Shown one piece after another: positions 9,208 to 18,452 of a stretch of 64,000 nt of DNA (position 1 is the first letter of the stretch; the number at the start of each line of letters is the position of its first letter). The position numbers were made by a program, and so were the translations under genes. Source of the DNA: Arcobacter iocasae (GTDB lineage Bacteria > Campylobacterota > Campylobacteria > Campylobacterales > Arcobacteraceae); the NCBI RefSeq assembly GCF_042214795.1, contig NZ_CP090177.1, positions 248,001-312,000 of the forward strand, read 5' to 3'. A model generated the notes under the pieces. That model saw nothing but the letters and a program-made list of their open reading frames with translations, was not told the origin of the DNA and did no database searches.

Positions 9208-10260
9208 GTGGGTACTATAACTTTTTTACTTGTTCTTTCATTTTTGGTATTTTTCCATGAATTAGGACACTTTTTAGCAGCACGATACTTTGGAATAAAA
9301 GTGGAAGTATTCTCAATAGGTTTTGGAAAAAAACTTTTTTCTAAACAGTGGATGGGAACATCTTGGCAGTTTGCATTAATCCCTCTTGGTGGTTATGTTA
9401 AAATGAAAGGCCAAGATGATACAAAACCAGGTCTTGTAGAAGCGGGAAATGATTCATATAACAACAAAAAGCCTTGGCAAAGAATTATAATACTTTTTGC
9501 TGGTCCTTTTGCTAACTTTGTACTTGCAGCTATTTTATATTTTACAATTGCAATGATTGGGGCAAATGCTTTAAGTCCGACAATTGGTCAAGTTGTAGCT
9601 AATTCACCTGCTGCAAAAGCTGGATTAAAAGTAAATGATGAAATTTTAAGAATAAATAATACAGATGTAAAACAGTGGAATGAAGTTGGAAAATATATTG
9701 TACAGTCAAAAGGTGCTCTTCAATTTTATATTAAAAGAGATGGTGCAGTTATTACAAGAATCATAAACCCACATATAAGTGATAGTGAAAATATATTTAA
9801 AGAAAAAATCAAAAAAAGAATGATAGGTATTGCCCCTGCTCCAAAAGTAGTAAAATTAAATTTATCTCCAATTGAAGCCTTAGGTTTTGCCTATGATACA
9901 ACTGTAGAATCATCAAAAATGATTTTTAAAGGTGTTCAAAAATTAATACAAGGTGTAATTCCAAGTAGTGAAGTTGGTGGAGTAATAACAATTGGAAAAG
10001 TAATTTCAGAAGCTAGTCAATCAAGTATTATTGCATTATTAACAATTACAGCTCTTATTTCAGTGAACTTAGGAGTTTTAAACCTTCTTCCAATACCAGC
10101 CCTTGATGGTGGGCATATTATGTTTAACCTTTATGAAATAATTGCAAGAAGAAAACCAAGTGATAAAGTATTTATGTACTTGACTGTTGTAGGATGGGTA
10201 ATTCTTGGTTCTCTTATGCTTTTGGGTATTTATAACGATATCAGTAGATTATTAAAGTAG
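9208..10260 (+). CDS. rseP: RseP-type site-2 intramembrane metalloprotease
   Basis: A 350-residue inner-membrane protease that cleaves transmembrane segments, as in envelope-stress signalling and signal-peptide removal. The zinc site HELGH lies in the first helix (FFHELGHFLAARYFG), and the third ligand lies in NLLPIPALDGGH near the C-terminus. A single PDZ domain sits between (about residues 120-190, with NSPAAKAGLKVNDEIL). The start is GTG behind AAAGGA. Substrates are not evident here, as no anti-sigma gene is adjacent. Confidence 0.93.
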   Translation: MGTITFLLVLSFLVFFHELGHFLAARYFGIKVEVFSIGFGKKLFSKQWMGTSWQFALIPLGGYVKMKGQDDTKPGLVEAGNDSYNNKKPWQRIIILFAGPFANFVLAAILYFTIAMIGANALSPTIGQVVANSPAAKAGLKVNDEILRINNTDVKQWNEVGKYIVQSKGALQFYIKRDGAVITRIINPHISDSENIFKEKIKKRMIGIAPAPKVVKLNLSPIEALGFAYDTTVESSKMIFKGVQKLIQGVIPSSEVGGVITIGKVISEASQSSIIALLTITALISVNLGVLNLLPIPALDGGHIMFNLYEIIARRKPSDKVFMYLTVVGWVILGSLMLLGIYNDISRLLK

Positions 10261-10268
10261 GAGAATAA

Positions 10269-10949
10269 ATGTTAACAAAACAGTTAGCTGTAGAAAATTT
10301 AGACAAATTAATAGAAAGAGTTGAGGCTGCAAGACTTCAAGTTTCTCATCATCACATAGTAAAAATCATAGCTATTAGCAAATATAGCCAATCAGAAGAA
10401 GTAGCAACTTTGTATGGTGCAGGTCAAAGAGCTTATGGTGAGAATAAAGTGCAAGATTTAAAAGATAAAATGGAAAAACTTGAAGAGTTACCATTGGAAT
10501 GGCATTTTGTTGGAAGACTTCAAAAAAATAAAATCAATAATTTGATTGATTTAAATCCAACATTGATTCAATCAATTGACTCTTTAGAATTAGCAATTGA
10601 ACTTAACAAAAAACTAGAAGCAAAGAATAAAAAGATAAATGCCCTACTTCAAATAAACTCAGCTTATGAAGAATCAAAAGCCGGTGTTATACCAGAAGAG
10701 GCAATTGAAGTTTATAAAAAGATAATTGATACTTGTCCAAATATAACTTTAAAAGGTGTTATGAGCATTGGGGCTCATGTTGAAGATGAAGATATTATAA
10801 AAAAATCTTTTGAAACAACTAAGAAAATCTTTGATGAATTAGCACCATTTGGAGCAAAATATTGTTCTATGGGGATGAGTGGAGATTTTGAATTAGCTAT
10901 TGCATGTGGTTCAAATATGATTCGAGTAGGTTCAAGTCTATTTAAATAG
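10269..10949 (+). CDS. yggS: YggS/PROSC family pyridoxal phosphate homeostasis protein
   Basis: A 226-residue single-domain alanine-racemase-fold protein that binds pyridoxal 5'-phosphate and buffers its level in the cytoplasm. Typical motifs are AISKYS with the PLP lysine, RAYGENKVQDL, WHFVGRLQKNK and, at the end, CSMGMSGDFELAIACGSNMIR. It starts at ATG 8 bp after rseP and ends in a palindromic terminator. It is the last gene of the + strand run. Confidence 0.93.
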   Translation: MLTKQLAVENLDKLIERVEAARLQVSHHHIVKIIAISKYSQSEEVATLYGAGQRAYGENKVQDLKDKMEKLEELPLEWHFVGRLQKNKINNLIDLNPTLIQSIDSLELAIELNKKLEAKNKKINALLQINSAYEESKAGVIPEEAIEVYKKIIDTCPNITLKGVMSIGAHVEDEDIIKKSFETTKKIFDELAPFGAKYCSMGMSGDFELAIACGSNMIRVGSSLFK

Positions 10950-10955
10950 ACTTGA
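10932..10955. terminator. Bidirectional terminator, 24-bp perfect palindrome
   Basis: CAAGTCTATTTAAATAGACTTG plus one pairing base on each side forms a perfect palindrome that covers the yggS stop. A T-rich run follows on the + side. The convergent gene on the other strand ends 2 bp away, so the hairpin can stop transcription from both sides. Confidence 0.7.
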
Positions 10956-10956
10956 G

Positions 10957-11505
10957 TTACATTTTCTTATTTTTTATACTTAGAAATGATTTTATAACAC
11001 ACTTCATTCTCTCTTCTATATCACTACCATCTTCATCCATATAATCTGTTTGTATTTTGTAAACTATTTTTTTATCAATTTTAAATTCAAATACTAAATA
11101 TCCAGCAAAAAAGTTAGATTTTGAACCTTTTTTATTTTTATCTTTTTTATCATTTTCCGAAATATAATAATCAATCAAAACTTTTTTATCTGTGTTTACT
11201 ATTTTCTCTTTTGGGATATATTTTATTAAAATAGAATCTGCTTTTTTTACATCATAGAATTCTTTTAAAATAGAAGGCATAAAAACTGAATAATTTATCT
11301 CTGATTTGATTATATAATTATCTGATAGGAGTAAATCTTGGGCAAGTGATATTTTTCCAGGTGAATAAATTGATTCAAAAGTTACAGTTTTTTCTTGGCA
11401 CTCTACCCTTTTACTTTTAGGATCATTTTTTGTCATATTTTCAAATATTCCATATGCAAAAAATAAGATAATAGTAGAAATTGTTAAAACTAATATTTTA
11501 TTCAT
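10957..11505 (-). CDS. Hypothetical exported or membrane-anchored protein
   Basis: 182 residues that I do not recognise. An N-terminal hydrophobic segment (residues 4-19, rich in Ile and Leu) suggests a signal peptide or a single anchor. The remaining ~160 residues are Lys- and Asp-rich and predicted periplasmic, with one cysteine (CQEK) soon after the segment and one (MKCVIKS) near the end that could form a disulfide. It stands alone between convergent yggS and the ZIP-trpC run. Its codon use looks like its neighbours. Confidence 0.7.
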   Translation of the reverse strand: MNKILVLTISTIILFFAYGIFENMTKNDPKSKRVECQEKTVTFESIYSPGKISLAQDLLLSDNYIIKSEINYSVFMPSILKEFYDVKKADSILIKYIPKEKIVNTDKKVLIDYYISENDKKDKNKKGSKSNFFAGYLVFEFKIDKKIVYKIQTDYMDEDGSDIEERMKCVIKSFLSIKNKKM

Positions 11506-11584
11506 AAAAAACCCTATGTATTTAAATAAGGTTAATTATAAGAGTTTATTGTTAATTTAATGTTAAAAAATCTATAAGTTTTAC

Positions 11585-12292
11585 TTATATTATAGATTCA
11601 CCTAACATGCCAATTATAAATCCAAAGTTTACACCAATAGCAATTAATTTTCTTTTTTTATATTGCAATAATGGTGCAATATCTTGAAAGATAATATACA
11701 TAATTCCACCCGCTGAAAAAAGCATCAAAGAAGAAGTAATCAAAATCTTATCTTCTAAAAATACATAACCTAATAGGGAAAAGATGAGTCCAACAAAACT
11801 TAAAATAAATAGTATTAAAAGTGCTTTATAAGATGAGTGTTTTAGTTTTTTTAGCTCAGTATATGAATTAAATGATTCTGGTAAGTTTTGTAAGGCTATA
11901 AAAATAGAAAGTAAAACTCCAACTTTATGGTTATAAACAAATACAGCACCTAAAGCTATAGATTCTGGAATAAAATCCAACAACATAGCTATTACTTGTG
12001 GTATTTTATATCTGTACTTTTCAATTAACTTATCAAAAAAGAAAAAAGAAAGTCCACCTAAAATAAAAAGTGAAGTACTTAGTAAAACAGGCAATTCTAA
12101 CATCCCATCAGGGACTAAAACAAAAGAGATAGCAGAAAGCATTATTCCTGTTGAAAAAGCTATTAAGTAGTGAATAATAAGCTCTTTTAACTCTTTATTA
12201 TGTACTCTATTTTCAAAATAGTATGAAATCAAACCACCAATAAAAACTGTAGAACCAGCTAATAGAGAAAATAGAATAATTTCATAAATCAT
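11585..12292 (-). CDS. ZIP family divalent metal transporter
   Basis: A 235-residue polytopic membrane protein with about eight hydrophobic segments. Helix IV carries DFIPESIALG and helix V carries ALQNLPES. These are the metal-coordinating signatures of ZIP permeases, where His/Asp/Glu residues line the zinc or iron path; here the usual His is Asp and Gln-Asn. The loop before helix IV is short, without a His-rich stretch. Metal preference is not decidable. It begins 1 bp after the trpC stop, so it is read as the last gene of that operon. Confidence 0.8.
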   Translation of the reverse strand: MIYEIILFSLLAGSTVFIGGLISYYFENRVHNKELKELIIHYLIAFSTGIMLSAISFVLVPDGMLELPVLLSTSLFILGGLSFFFFDKLIEKYRYKIPQVIAMLLDFIPESIALGAVFVYNHKVGVLLSIFIALQNLPESFNSYTELKKLKHSSYKALLILFILSFVGLIFSLLGYVFLEDKILITSSLMLFSAGGIMYIIFQDIAPLLQYKKRKLIAIGVNFGFIIGMLGESII

Positions 12293-12293
12293 G

Positions 12294-13085
12294 TTAGTTT
12301 AGTGAGTTTTTAAACTTTTTCAACTCTTCTTCTATACTTGGAACTCTCATAAAATGTTCACCTATTAGAAAAGCATCTGCACCTATTTCGCTTAGATTTT
12401 TTATTATTTCAGTACTACTTACTCCACTTTCTGCAACGATAATTTTTCCATTTGGAATCATAGGTATTAGTTTTTCACAAAGACTCATATCCATCTCCAT
12501 CGTTTCGAGGTTTCTATGATTAATTCCTACAATATGTGCTCCACATTTCATTGCTTTTGTTAAATCTTCTTTATCATGAACTTCAACTAATACTTCTAAT
12601 CCTAAGTGAAGTGCATACTCATATAACTCTTTTAAATCTTTAGTTGATAAACTTTTTGCAATAAGAAGTATAAAATCTGCTCCATAAACTAAAGCTTCCA
12701 CGATTTGATACTTATCTAAAATAAAATCTTTTCTAAGAAGTGGTGTTGGTACATATCTTCTTATTTGTGTTAGATATTCTAAATTTCCTTGGAAATAGTG
12801 AGGTTCAGTTAAAACAGAAATAGCATTTGCTCCATTTTTTGAATACTCTTGGGCAATAGATACTGGATCAAAGTCTTCTCTTATAACTCCCTTACTAGGG
12901 CTAGCTTTTTTAACTTCAGCTATGATTCTAATTGGTTCTTCTTTAGTTGATGTAAGATATGGTTTTACATCTCTTGGAGCATATGGATTAGAGCTTAAAC
13001 TTCTTCCTAATAATTCTAAAGGTATCTCTTTTTTTCTTCTTTGTACATCTTCTAAAGTTCTCTTATTTATCTCATCTAAAATCAT
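12294..13085 (-). CDS. trpC: Indole-3-glycerol phosphate synthase
   Basis: Converts carboxyphenylamino-deoxyribulose phosphate to indoleglycerol phosphate in tryptophan synthesis. At 263 residues it is a monofunctional TIM barrel. Diagnostic motifs are IAEVKKASPSKG with the catalytic Lys, LLRKDFI, LVEVHD, GINHRNLE and VAESGVS. It is separate from the other trp genes except trpF, about 12 kb away. Its start overlaps the TPR gene stop by 4 bp. Confidence 0.96.
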   Translation of the reverse strand: MILDEINKRTLEDVQRRKKEIPLELLGRSLSSNPYAPRDVKPYLTSTKEEPIRIIAEVKKASPSKGVIREDFDPVSIAQEYSKNGANAISVLTEPHYFQGNLEYLTQIRRYVPTPLLRKDFILDKYQIVEALVYGADFILLIAKSLSTKDLKELYEYALHLGLEVLVEVHDKEDLTKAMKCGAHIVGINHRNLETMEMDMSLCEKLIPMIPNGKIIVAESGVSSTEIIKNLSEIGADAFLIGEHFMRVPSIEEELKKFKNSLN

Positions 13086-14341
13086 TTTTTACTACACTCC
13101 TTAATTTTCTTCCAATGTAATTTAATCTCACTATCACTTAATCCTACTTCATCAACTACTTTTTTCATGAATTTATAAGCAATTTTGCAATTTCCTAATT
13201 TGTAATTTCCCCAAGCTTTTGAATCAATATATGCAATATTATTTGGTGCTTTTTCTAATGCCTTATCAACATAAATAAGACCTTTTTTTACATCAACATC
13301 ATAATCAATTAGTATATATCCTAAATAGTTTTGATAAACATGATTATCCAAAACCGTCAATACATCATTGAATTTTCTAATAACATTATCTAAAACTTTT
13401 TTCTTATCTGGTGCTGTCTCAAATTCTAAAATAGCAATTTGAGCCAATAAATCAACATTACCATCTTGTTTATATAGTTTTCTCACTAATTTTAGGGCTT
13501 TTAGTGGTTGATCAGTTCTTTTATATAAACTCACTAATTTTACATCATCTACTTTTTCTTTTTCTAAAAATTTTATTGCTTCATTTATATCTTTTTTCTC
13601 TAAATATGCAATTAAAACTTTATATGTTTTATTAGCCATATCTTCATCATCTTCATTTTTATATGTTTGATATGATCTTTTTAAAACTGAAATAATACCA
13701 TCTACATTATTTTGTTCTTGATAAATAGATACTAATTTTGGGCAAACTGATGAATCACATCCAAATAATCTAACATGGGTTTCAAGATAAGCTAAAGCTT
13801 CTGGTTTTTTGTTTAGATATGCATATAAAATATTTACAAGATTAAGAAGTGTATTTGAACTATTATTCATAGAATATGAAGTTTCAAAATACGAAGCTGC
13901 TTTTGTATAATCTTTTTTTACAAAATAAACATTTGCCAAAACTTCATAGTTTAGAGCACTTTTATATTTAGTTAAAAGTTTTTGTGCCACTTCTAAGGCT
14001 TTGTCTGTTTGATTTAGATTAAGTAATGAAACACAATATATTCTTAAAATAAGCTCTTGTTCTTTTACATTATCGCCAAGATGATTTTGTACTTTTTTTA
14101 CAATATCTTTAAAATGACCTGTTGCCAAAGATGCTCTTAAATATCTTATATAATATTCATAGTTATTAGTATTGTCATATAATTTTTCATACAAAAATCT
14201 AGCTTGATTTGTATTACCTTGTCTTTCATATTCTAAGGCATATACAATATATAAATCTTCATTAAAATCTTTATCTACTTCTTTTGCAAACAAAGAACTT
14301 AGAAAAATAAATATTATTAAATATCTTTTATAGCTGGACAC
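13082..14341 (-). CDS. Exported tetratricopeptide-repeat protein
   Basis: A 419-residue protein with an N-terminal signal-like segment (RYLIIFIFLSSLFA) followed by helical repeats of ~34 residues. Examples include NTNQARFLYEKLY, DKALEVAQKLL, DYTKAASYFETSY and KALKLVRKLYKQ. It is likely a periplasmic or outer-membrane-associated scaffold. Single Cys residues in FGCDSSVCPK could pair. The GTG start lies 25 bp inside the upstream YkgJ-like gene. The partner complex is unknown, and its place in a trpC operon does not suggest one. Confidence 0.8.
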   Translation of the reverse strand: MSSYKRYLIIFIFLSSLFAKEVDKDFNEDLYIVYALEYERQGNTNQARFLYEKLYDNTNNYEYYIRYLRASLATGHFKDIVKKVQNHLGDNVKEQELILRIYCVSLLNLNQTDKALEVAQKLLTKYKSALNYEVLANVYFVKKDYTKAASYFETSYSMNNSSNTLLNLVNILYAYLNKKPEALAYLETHVRLFGCDSSVCPKLVSIYQEQNNVDGIISVLKRSYQTYKNEDDEDMANKTYKVLIAYLEKKDINEAIKFLEKEKVDDVKLVSLYKRTDQPLKALKLVRKLYKQDGNVDLLAQIAILEFETAPDKKKVLDNVIRKFNDVLTVLDNHVYQNYLGYILIDYDVDVKKGLIYVDKALEKAPNNIAYIDSKAWGNYKLGNCKIAYKFMKKVVDEVGLSDSEIKLHWKKIKECSKK

Positions 14342-14700
14342 TCTTCTTTTACCTCATTAATTCTTGTTTTAAAATAATCCCAAAAAGGGAAAGTTCTACA
14401 CTGTTTTGGTCTTGCTTCATATACAGAACACTGTCTTTTTTCCAAATCAAAAAAGACACAAGCATAATTATTTTCAGACAACCTTTTTTCATTGATTGTA
14501 TACTTATACCCTACTTTTCTTAAAAACTTATGTACTAACTCATCTACTTCTATATTTAAAAGTTTTGCCAAATCTTCTTGTTCAGTTTTATTTATCCAAA
14601 TATAACCGCTCTCACCTATGCAACAGTTTCCTGCGCAAGTATCACAAGCTTTTGGATTAAAACCATAGGGAAAATCATCTTGTTTTATTATTTCATTCAT
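14317..14700 (-). CDS. YkgJ-like CxxCxxxCC zinc/iron-chelating protein
   Basis: 127 residues with the family cysteine pattern CDTCAGNCC near the N-terminus, then CVFF, RQCSVYEARPKQCRTFPFWD and a final CPA. These eight or more cysteines are thought to bind a metal or an Fe-S cluster in UPF0153/YkgJ proteins. The molecular role is unknown. Start and previous stop overlap (ATGA), linking it to the methyltransferase gene. Confidence 0.85.
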   Translation of the reverse strand: MNEIIKQDDFPYGFNPKACDTCAGNCCIGESGYIWINKTEQEDLAKLLNIEVDELVHKFLRKVGYKYTINEKRLSENNYACVFFDLEKRQCSVYEARPKQCRTFPFWDYFKTRINEVKEECPAIKDI

Positions 14701-15407
14701 ATATCAACTTTTATACTGTGTGTTGAAGATACTTTATAAATACCTTGAACCTCTTTTGTAAAATCTTTTTCATCAAATACAATAAGCGGACTTAAGATTC
14801 GCATCAAAGATTTTGAATTTTTTCTTGCATAAATCAATACTAAAGTAGCATCTTTTCCAAGCTTTGGATGCACAAACTGCATCGACTCAATATTTAACTT
14901 ATACTCATTTAAAAGGTGCATAATATCATTTAACTGCTTAACATCATAACAGAAGAAAAACTTACCATTTTGATTTAATACTTTTGAAGTTTTTGATATA
15001 AAATCAACCAAAGGCATAGAGTCATTATATCTTGCTATTTTTATATTTTCATTTTCTGTTTTTACAACATTTGTATGATAAAAAGGTGGATTTGAAACAC
15101 AAATATCAAAAGTTTTATCAAAACTAATATCTTGATATTTTCCTTTGTATATTTTTGAATCTATTTTATTATTTTTAGAATTTATCTTTGTCAACTCTTG
15201 AAATTTATCCTGAACTTCACATTGATTTAAATTTAATCTTGGATTATCTCTAGCAACCAAAAGTCCCAATATCCCACTTCCACTTCCTATGTCTAAGAGT
15301 TCACCTTTTATGTTTTTAAAGATTTTTAAATTTGTATTTATAAAATGATGTAAAAAGTGAGTATCACTATTGTAACAATATCCATCTTGTGGTTGATATA
15401 GAAGCAA
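14697..15407 (-). CDS. SAM-dependent methyltransferase, TrmN6/YfiC-like
   Basis: A 236-residue class I methyltransferase. The SAM-binding motif I is LLDIGSGSGILGLL, and the catalytic NPPF motif (VSNPPFYHT) marks N6-adenine or similar amino-group methylation. The N-terminal YQPQDGYCYNSDT is typical of tRNA1(Val) adenine-37 N6-methyltransferases. It starts with TTG behind AAAAGG. It heads the - strand operon down to the ZIP gene. tRNA specificity is inferred from family resemblance. Confidence 0.78.
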   Translation of the reverse strand: MLLYQPQDGYCYNSDTHFLHHFINTNLKIFKNIKGELLDIGSGSGILGLLVARDNPRLNLNQCEVQDKFQELTKINSKNNKIDSKIYKGKYQDISFDKTFDICVSNPPFYHTNVVKTENENIKIARYNDSMPLVDFISKTSKVLNQNGKFFFCYDVKQLNDIMHLLNEYKLNIESMQFVHPKLGKDATLVLIYARKNSKSLMRILSPLIVFDEKDFTKEVQGIYKVSSTHSIKVDI

Positions 15408-15483
15408 ATAAAGCCTTTTTTATTTTTTTGTATTGTACTAAAAACTCTCTAATAATGCTTTGAAGTAAAATCATAATTGTTTA

Positions 15484-15489
15484 TATAAT
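15484..15489 (+). promoter_or_regulatory. Putative -10 element of the oor operon
   Basis: TATAAT in a very AT-rich stretch 76 bp before the first oor start, in the 157-bp gap between divergent genes. Several overlapping TATA-like sequences occur nearby, so the exact position is uncertain. Confidence 0.3.
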
Positions 15490-15564
15490 ATATTTAGCCT
15501 ATATTAGATACCATTTTAATATATATTTTAATATTTTTATTTAATGAAAATAAAAGGAGATAAA

Positions 15565-15879
15565 ATGACTTCAATGGAAACTCCACTTAATACACCAGTT
15601 TGGATTGATGCAAAAAGGTGTAAAGCATGTGACCTATGTGCTTCTGTTTGTCCTGCAGGTGTTCTTGCTATGACATATGATTCTACTTCAACACTTGGTT
15701 CAAAGGTTAGAATCATCTCAAAAGAATCCTGTATTGGATGCGGTGATTGTGAATATGCTTGTCCTGATTTTGCAATAAGTGTAGCAACTAAACATGAGTA
15801 CAAGTTTGCCAAACTAACAGAAGAATCAAAACAACGAGCTAGAATACTAAAAGAAAACAATTACAGAATCAAGGATTAA
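15565..15879 (+). CDS. oorD: 2-oxoglutarate:acceptor oxidoreductase, delta (ferredoxin) subunit
   Basis: A 104-residue two-[4Fe-4S] ferredoxin that passes electrons from the OorAB active site. The clusters are bound by CKACDLCASVCP and CIGCGDCEYACP. I start at the ATG at 15565, preceded by AAAAGGAGA; an upstream in-frame ATG at 15544 would overlap this ribosome site. It is the first gene of a four-gene operon with gaps of 1-9 bp. Confidence 0.93.
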   Translation: MTSMETPLNTPVWIDAKRCKACDLCASVCPAGVLAMTYDSTSTLGSKVRIISKESCIGCGDCEYACPDFAISVATKHEYKFAKLTEESKQRARILKENNYRIKD

Positions 15880-15881
15880 TA

Positions 15882-17012
15882 ATGGCAAGAGAACTAATAT
15901 GTACAGGAAATGAACTTGCAGCTATTGCATCTGTTGATGCAGGATGTGAGTTTTTTTCTGGATATCCTATTACTCCCTCAAGTGAAGTTATGCATACACT
16001 TTCAGATTTGCTTCCAGCCTCTGGAGGTGCAGCTATCCAAATGGAAGATGAAATAGCAGGGATTTGTGCAGCACTAGGTGCTTCAATGAGTGGTAAAAAA
16101 TCACTAACAGCTACAAGTGGACCAGGTATTTCACTAAAGGCTGAAAATATTGGTCTTGGATTTATAGCAGAAGTTCCCCTTGTAATCATAAATGTTATGA
16201 GAGGAGGACCATCAACTGGACTTCCTACTCGTGTGGCACAAGGCGATATTTTACAAGCAAAAAATCCTACGCATGGGGATTATAACTCTATTACTTTATG
16301 TGCAGGAAATTTATCTGAGTGTTATACTGAAACAGTTCGGGCATTTAATCTAGCTGATAGATTTATGCAACCTGTATTTGTCTTACTGGATGAAACAATT
16401 GGGCACATGAGTGGAAAAGCGATTGTTCCTACACTTGAAGAGATAAAAAAGAGTATCTTTTATAGAAAAACTTTTGATGGTAATCCAGAAGATTATGAAC
16501 CATACAATGCAGCTTCTGATCAACCAGCAGTATTAAATCCTATGTTTAAAGGATACAAATATCACTACACTGGACTTCACCATGACTTTAATGGACATCC
16601 AACTGAAGATGAAACAATGTGTGAAAATCTAATAGAGCGATTATTTAATAAAGTAAATGCCCATATGGATGAAATAGAATCATATGAAGAGTATATGTTA
16701 GATGATGCAGATATTATGATTATAGCTTATGGTTCTTTATCACTTTCAGCAAAAGAAGCAATCAATAGATTAAGAGATGAAGGTATAAAAGTAGGACTAT
16801 TTAGACCAATAACACTTTGGCCAAGTCCAGCTAAAAAAATCAAAGAGCTATGTGATAGATTTGATAAAGTATTAGTTTGTGAACTAAACCTTGGACAATA
16901 TATTCAAGAGATACAAAGAGCAAGCCAAAGATTGGAATTCGATACTTTGTTTAAAGCAAATGGTAGACCAATAGCTCCACTTGAAATAATCAAAAAAATC
17001 AAAGGAATGTAA
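15882..17012 (+). CDS. oorA: 2-oxoglutarate:acceptor oxidoreductase, alpha subunit
   Basis: A 376-residue subunit with the pyrimidine-binding half of the thiamine diphosphate site. The family motif GYPITPSSEVMH is near the N-terminus, followed by QMEDEIAG, TSGPGISL and MRGGPSTGLPTR. With OorB it oxidatively decarboxylates 2-oxoglutarate to succinyl-CoA, replacing 2-oxoglutarate dehydrogenase in the TCA cycle of this phylum. It starts 2 bp after oorD. Confidence 0.95.
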   Translation: MARELICTGNELAAIASVDAGCEFFSGYPITPSSEVMHTLSDLLPASGGAAIQMEDEIAGICAALGASMSGKKSLTATSGPGISLKAENIGLGFIAEVPLVIINVMRGGPSTGLPTRVAQGDILQAKNPTHGDYNSITLCAGNLSECYTETVRAFNLADRFMQPVFVLLDETIGHMSGKAIVPTLEEIKKSIFYRKTFDGNPEDYEPYNAASDQPAVLNPMFKGYKYHYTGLHHDFNGHPTEDETMCENLIERLFNKVNAHMDEIESYEEYMLDDADIMIIAYGSLSLSAKEAINRLRDEGIKVGLFRPITLWPSPAKKIKELCDRFDKVLVCELNLGQYIQEIQRASQRLEFDTLFKANGRPIAPLEIIKKIKGM

Positions 17013-17013
17013 G

Positions 17014-17847
17014 ATGGCTTTTAATTATGACAAATATTTACGAATAAATAAAATGCCAACTTTATGGTGTTGGGGTTGTGGTGATGGGGTTATTTTAAAA
17101 GCCTTAATTAGAGCTATTGATGAACTTGGTTGGGATATGAATGATGTATGTGTAGTATCAGGAATTGGTTGTTCTGGAAGATTTTCTTCTTATATGAACT
17201 GTAATACAGTTCATACAACACATGGAAGAGCAATAGCCTATGCCACAGGTATCAAAATGGCAAATCCAGACAAACATGTGATATGTGTAACAGGTGATGG
17301 GGATGGTCTTGCAATTGGAGGTAATCACACAATTCACGGATGTAGAAGAAATATAGATATAAACCACATAGTTGTAAATAACTTCATCTATGGCCTTACA
17401 AACTCACAAACAAGTCCAACAACTCCTCAAGGAATGTGGACAGTTACTATGAAAAGAGGAAATATCGACCCTACTTTTGATCCTTGTAAACTTGCAATTG
17501 GGGCGGGAGCTTCTTTTGTGGCAAGGGAGAGTGTAACTGAACCTAAAAAATTAGAAAGATTATTGAAAAATGGTCTAAGTCATAAGGGATATAGCTTTTT
17601 TGATATCTTTTCAAACTGTCATATAAACTTAGGAAGAAAAAATAAAATGAATTCAGCTATGGCAAATCTTGATTGGATAAAAGATATAACCGTTCCAAAA
17701 AATAAATTTGAAAAACTAAGTGATGAAGAAAAAGTTGGAAAATTTCCAACTGGTATATTAAAACAAGATGAAGATGCCAAAGAGTATACAGACCAATATG
17801 AAAAAGTAAAAACAGCTCAAAAAAACAAAACTGCTGTTGAATTTTAA
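17014..17847 (+). CDS. oorB: 2-oxoglutarate:acceptor oxidoreductase, beta (TPP-binding) subunit
   Basis: A 277-residue subunit carrying the diphosphate-binding half of the thiamine site: WCWGCGDG at the start, GIGCSGR, HTTHGRAIAYATG, and GDGDGLAIGGNH, the Mg-TPP motif. The C-terminal third is charged. It follows oorA by 1 bp, and the pairing with oorA and oorC identifies the complex. Confidence 0.95.
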   Translation: MAFNYDKYLRINKMPTLWCWGCGDGVILKALIRAIDELGWDMNDVCVVSGIGCSGRFSSYMNCNTVHTTHGRAIAYATGIKMANPDKHVICVTGDGDGLAIGGNHTIHGCRRNIDINHIVVNNFIYGLTNSQTSPTTPQGMWTVTMKRGNIDPTFDPCKLAIGAGASFVARESVTEPKKLERLLKNGLSHKGYSFFDIFSNCHINLGRKNKMNSAMANLDWIKDITVPKNKFEKLSDEEKVGKFPTGILKQDEDAKEYTDQYEKVKTAQKNKTAVEF

Positions 17848-17856
17848 GGAACTAAT

Positions 17857-18414
17857 ATGAGTAAAATATTGATGAGATTTACAGGTGTTGGTGGTCAAGG
17901 AGTTTTACTAGCAGGAGCAATCTTCGCAGCTGCAAAAATCAATGCAGGTGGATATGGACTAAAAACTGCCACATATACTTCACAAGTAAGAGGAGGAGCA
18001 ACTGTTGTTGATATAACACTAGATGACAAAGAAATCCTATATCCATACGCAAATGATGGAGAAATAGACTTCATGTTATCAGTTGCCCAAGTTTCATACG
18101 ACCAATTTAAAAATGGTGTAAAAGATGGTGGAGTAATAGTAGTAGAGCCAAACCTAGTAAAACCTACAGAAGAAGATAAAAAAAGATGGAAAATCTACGA
18201 AATCCCAATCATTACAATAGCAAAAGAAGAAGTAGGAAATGTAATCACCCAATCAGTCCTAGCCCTAGCAATTGCTAACTTCATGACGGGAGAAAGTATA
18301 GATAACAGAATTTTAAGAGAAACAATGCTTTCAAAAGTACCAGCAAAAGTACACGAAATAAACAACAAAGCCTTTGATTTAGGATTGGAGTATGCTAGAC
18401 AAGTGTCTGGCTAA
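17857..18414 (+). CDS. oorC: 2-oxoglutarate:acceptor oxidoreductase, gamma subunit
   Basis: A 185-residue gamma domain with the N-terminal FTGVGGQGVLLAG motif and YTSQVRGGATVVD, as in the catalytic-domain gamma subunits of 2-oxoacid oxidoreductases. It completes the oorDABC set. Transcription probably ends at the perfect hairpin 8 bp after the stop. Confidence 0.94.
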   Translation: MSKILMRFTGVGGQGVLLAGAIFAAAKINAGGYGLKTATYTSQVRGGATVVDITLDDKEILYPYANDGEIDFMLSVAQVSYDQFKNGVKDGGVIVVEPNLVKPTEEDKKRWKIYEIPIITIAKEEVGNVITQSVLALAIANFMTGESIDNRILRETMLSKVPAKVHEINNKAFDLGLEYARQVSG

Positions 18415-18421
18415 ATAATTT

Positions 18422-18452
18422 AAGTATGTTAGGTACTTAATCTAACATACTT
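18422..18452. terminator. Bidirectional terminator between oorC and the nucleotidyltransferase gene
   Basis: AAGTATGTTAG and CTAACATACTT form an 11-bp perfect stem around a 9-nt loop. T-rich DNA lies on both sides, and the hairpin sits between converging stop codons. Confidence 0.75.

Noticed and set aside
15869..16189. 106-codon frame on the - strand
   Set aside because: Antisense to the start of oorA, whose family motifs are intact.
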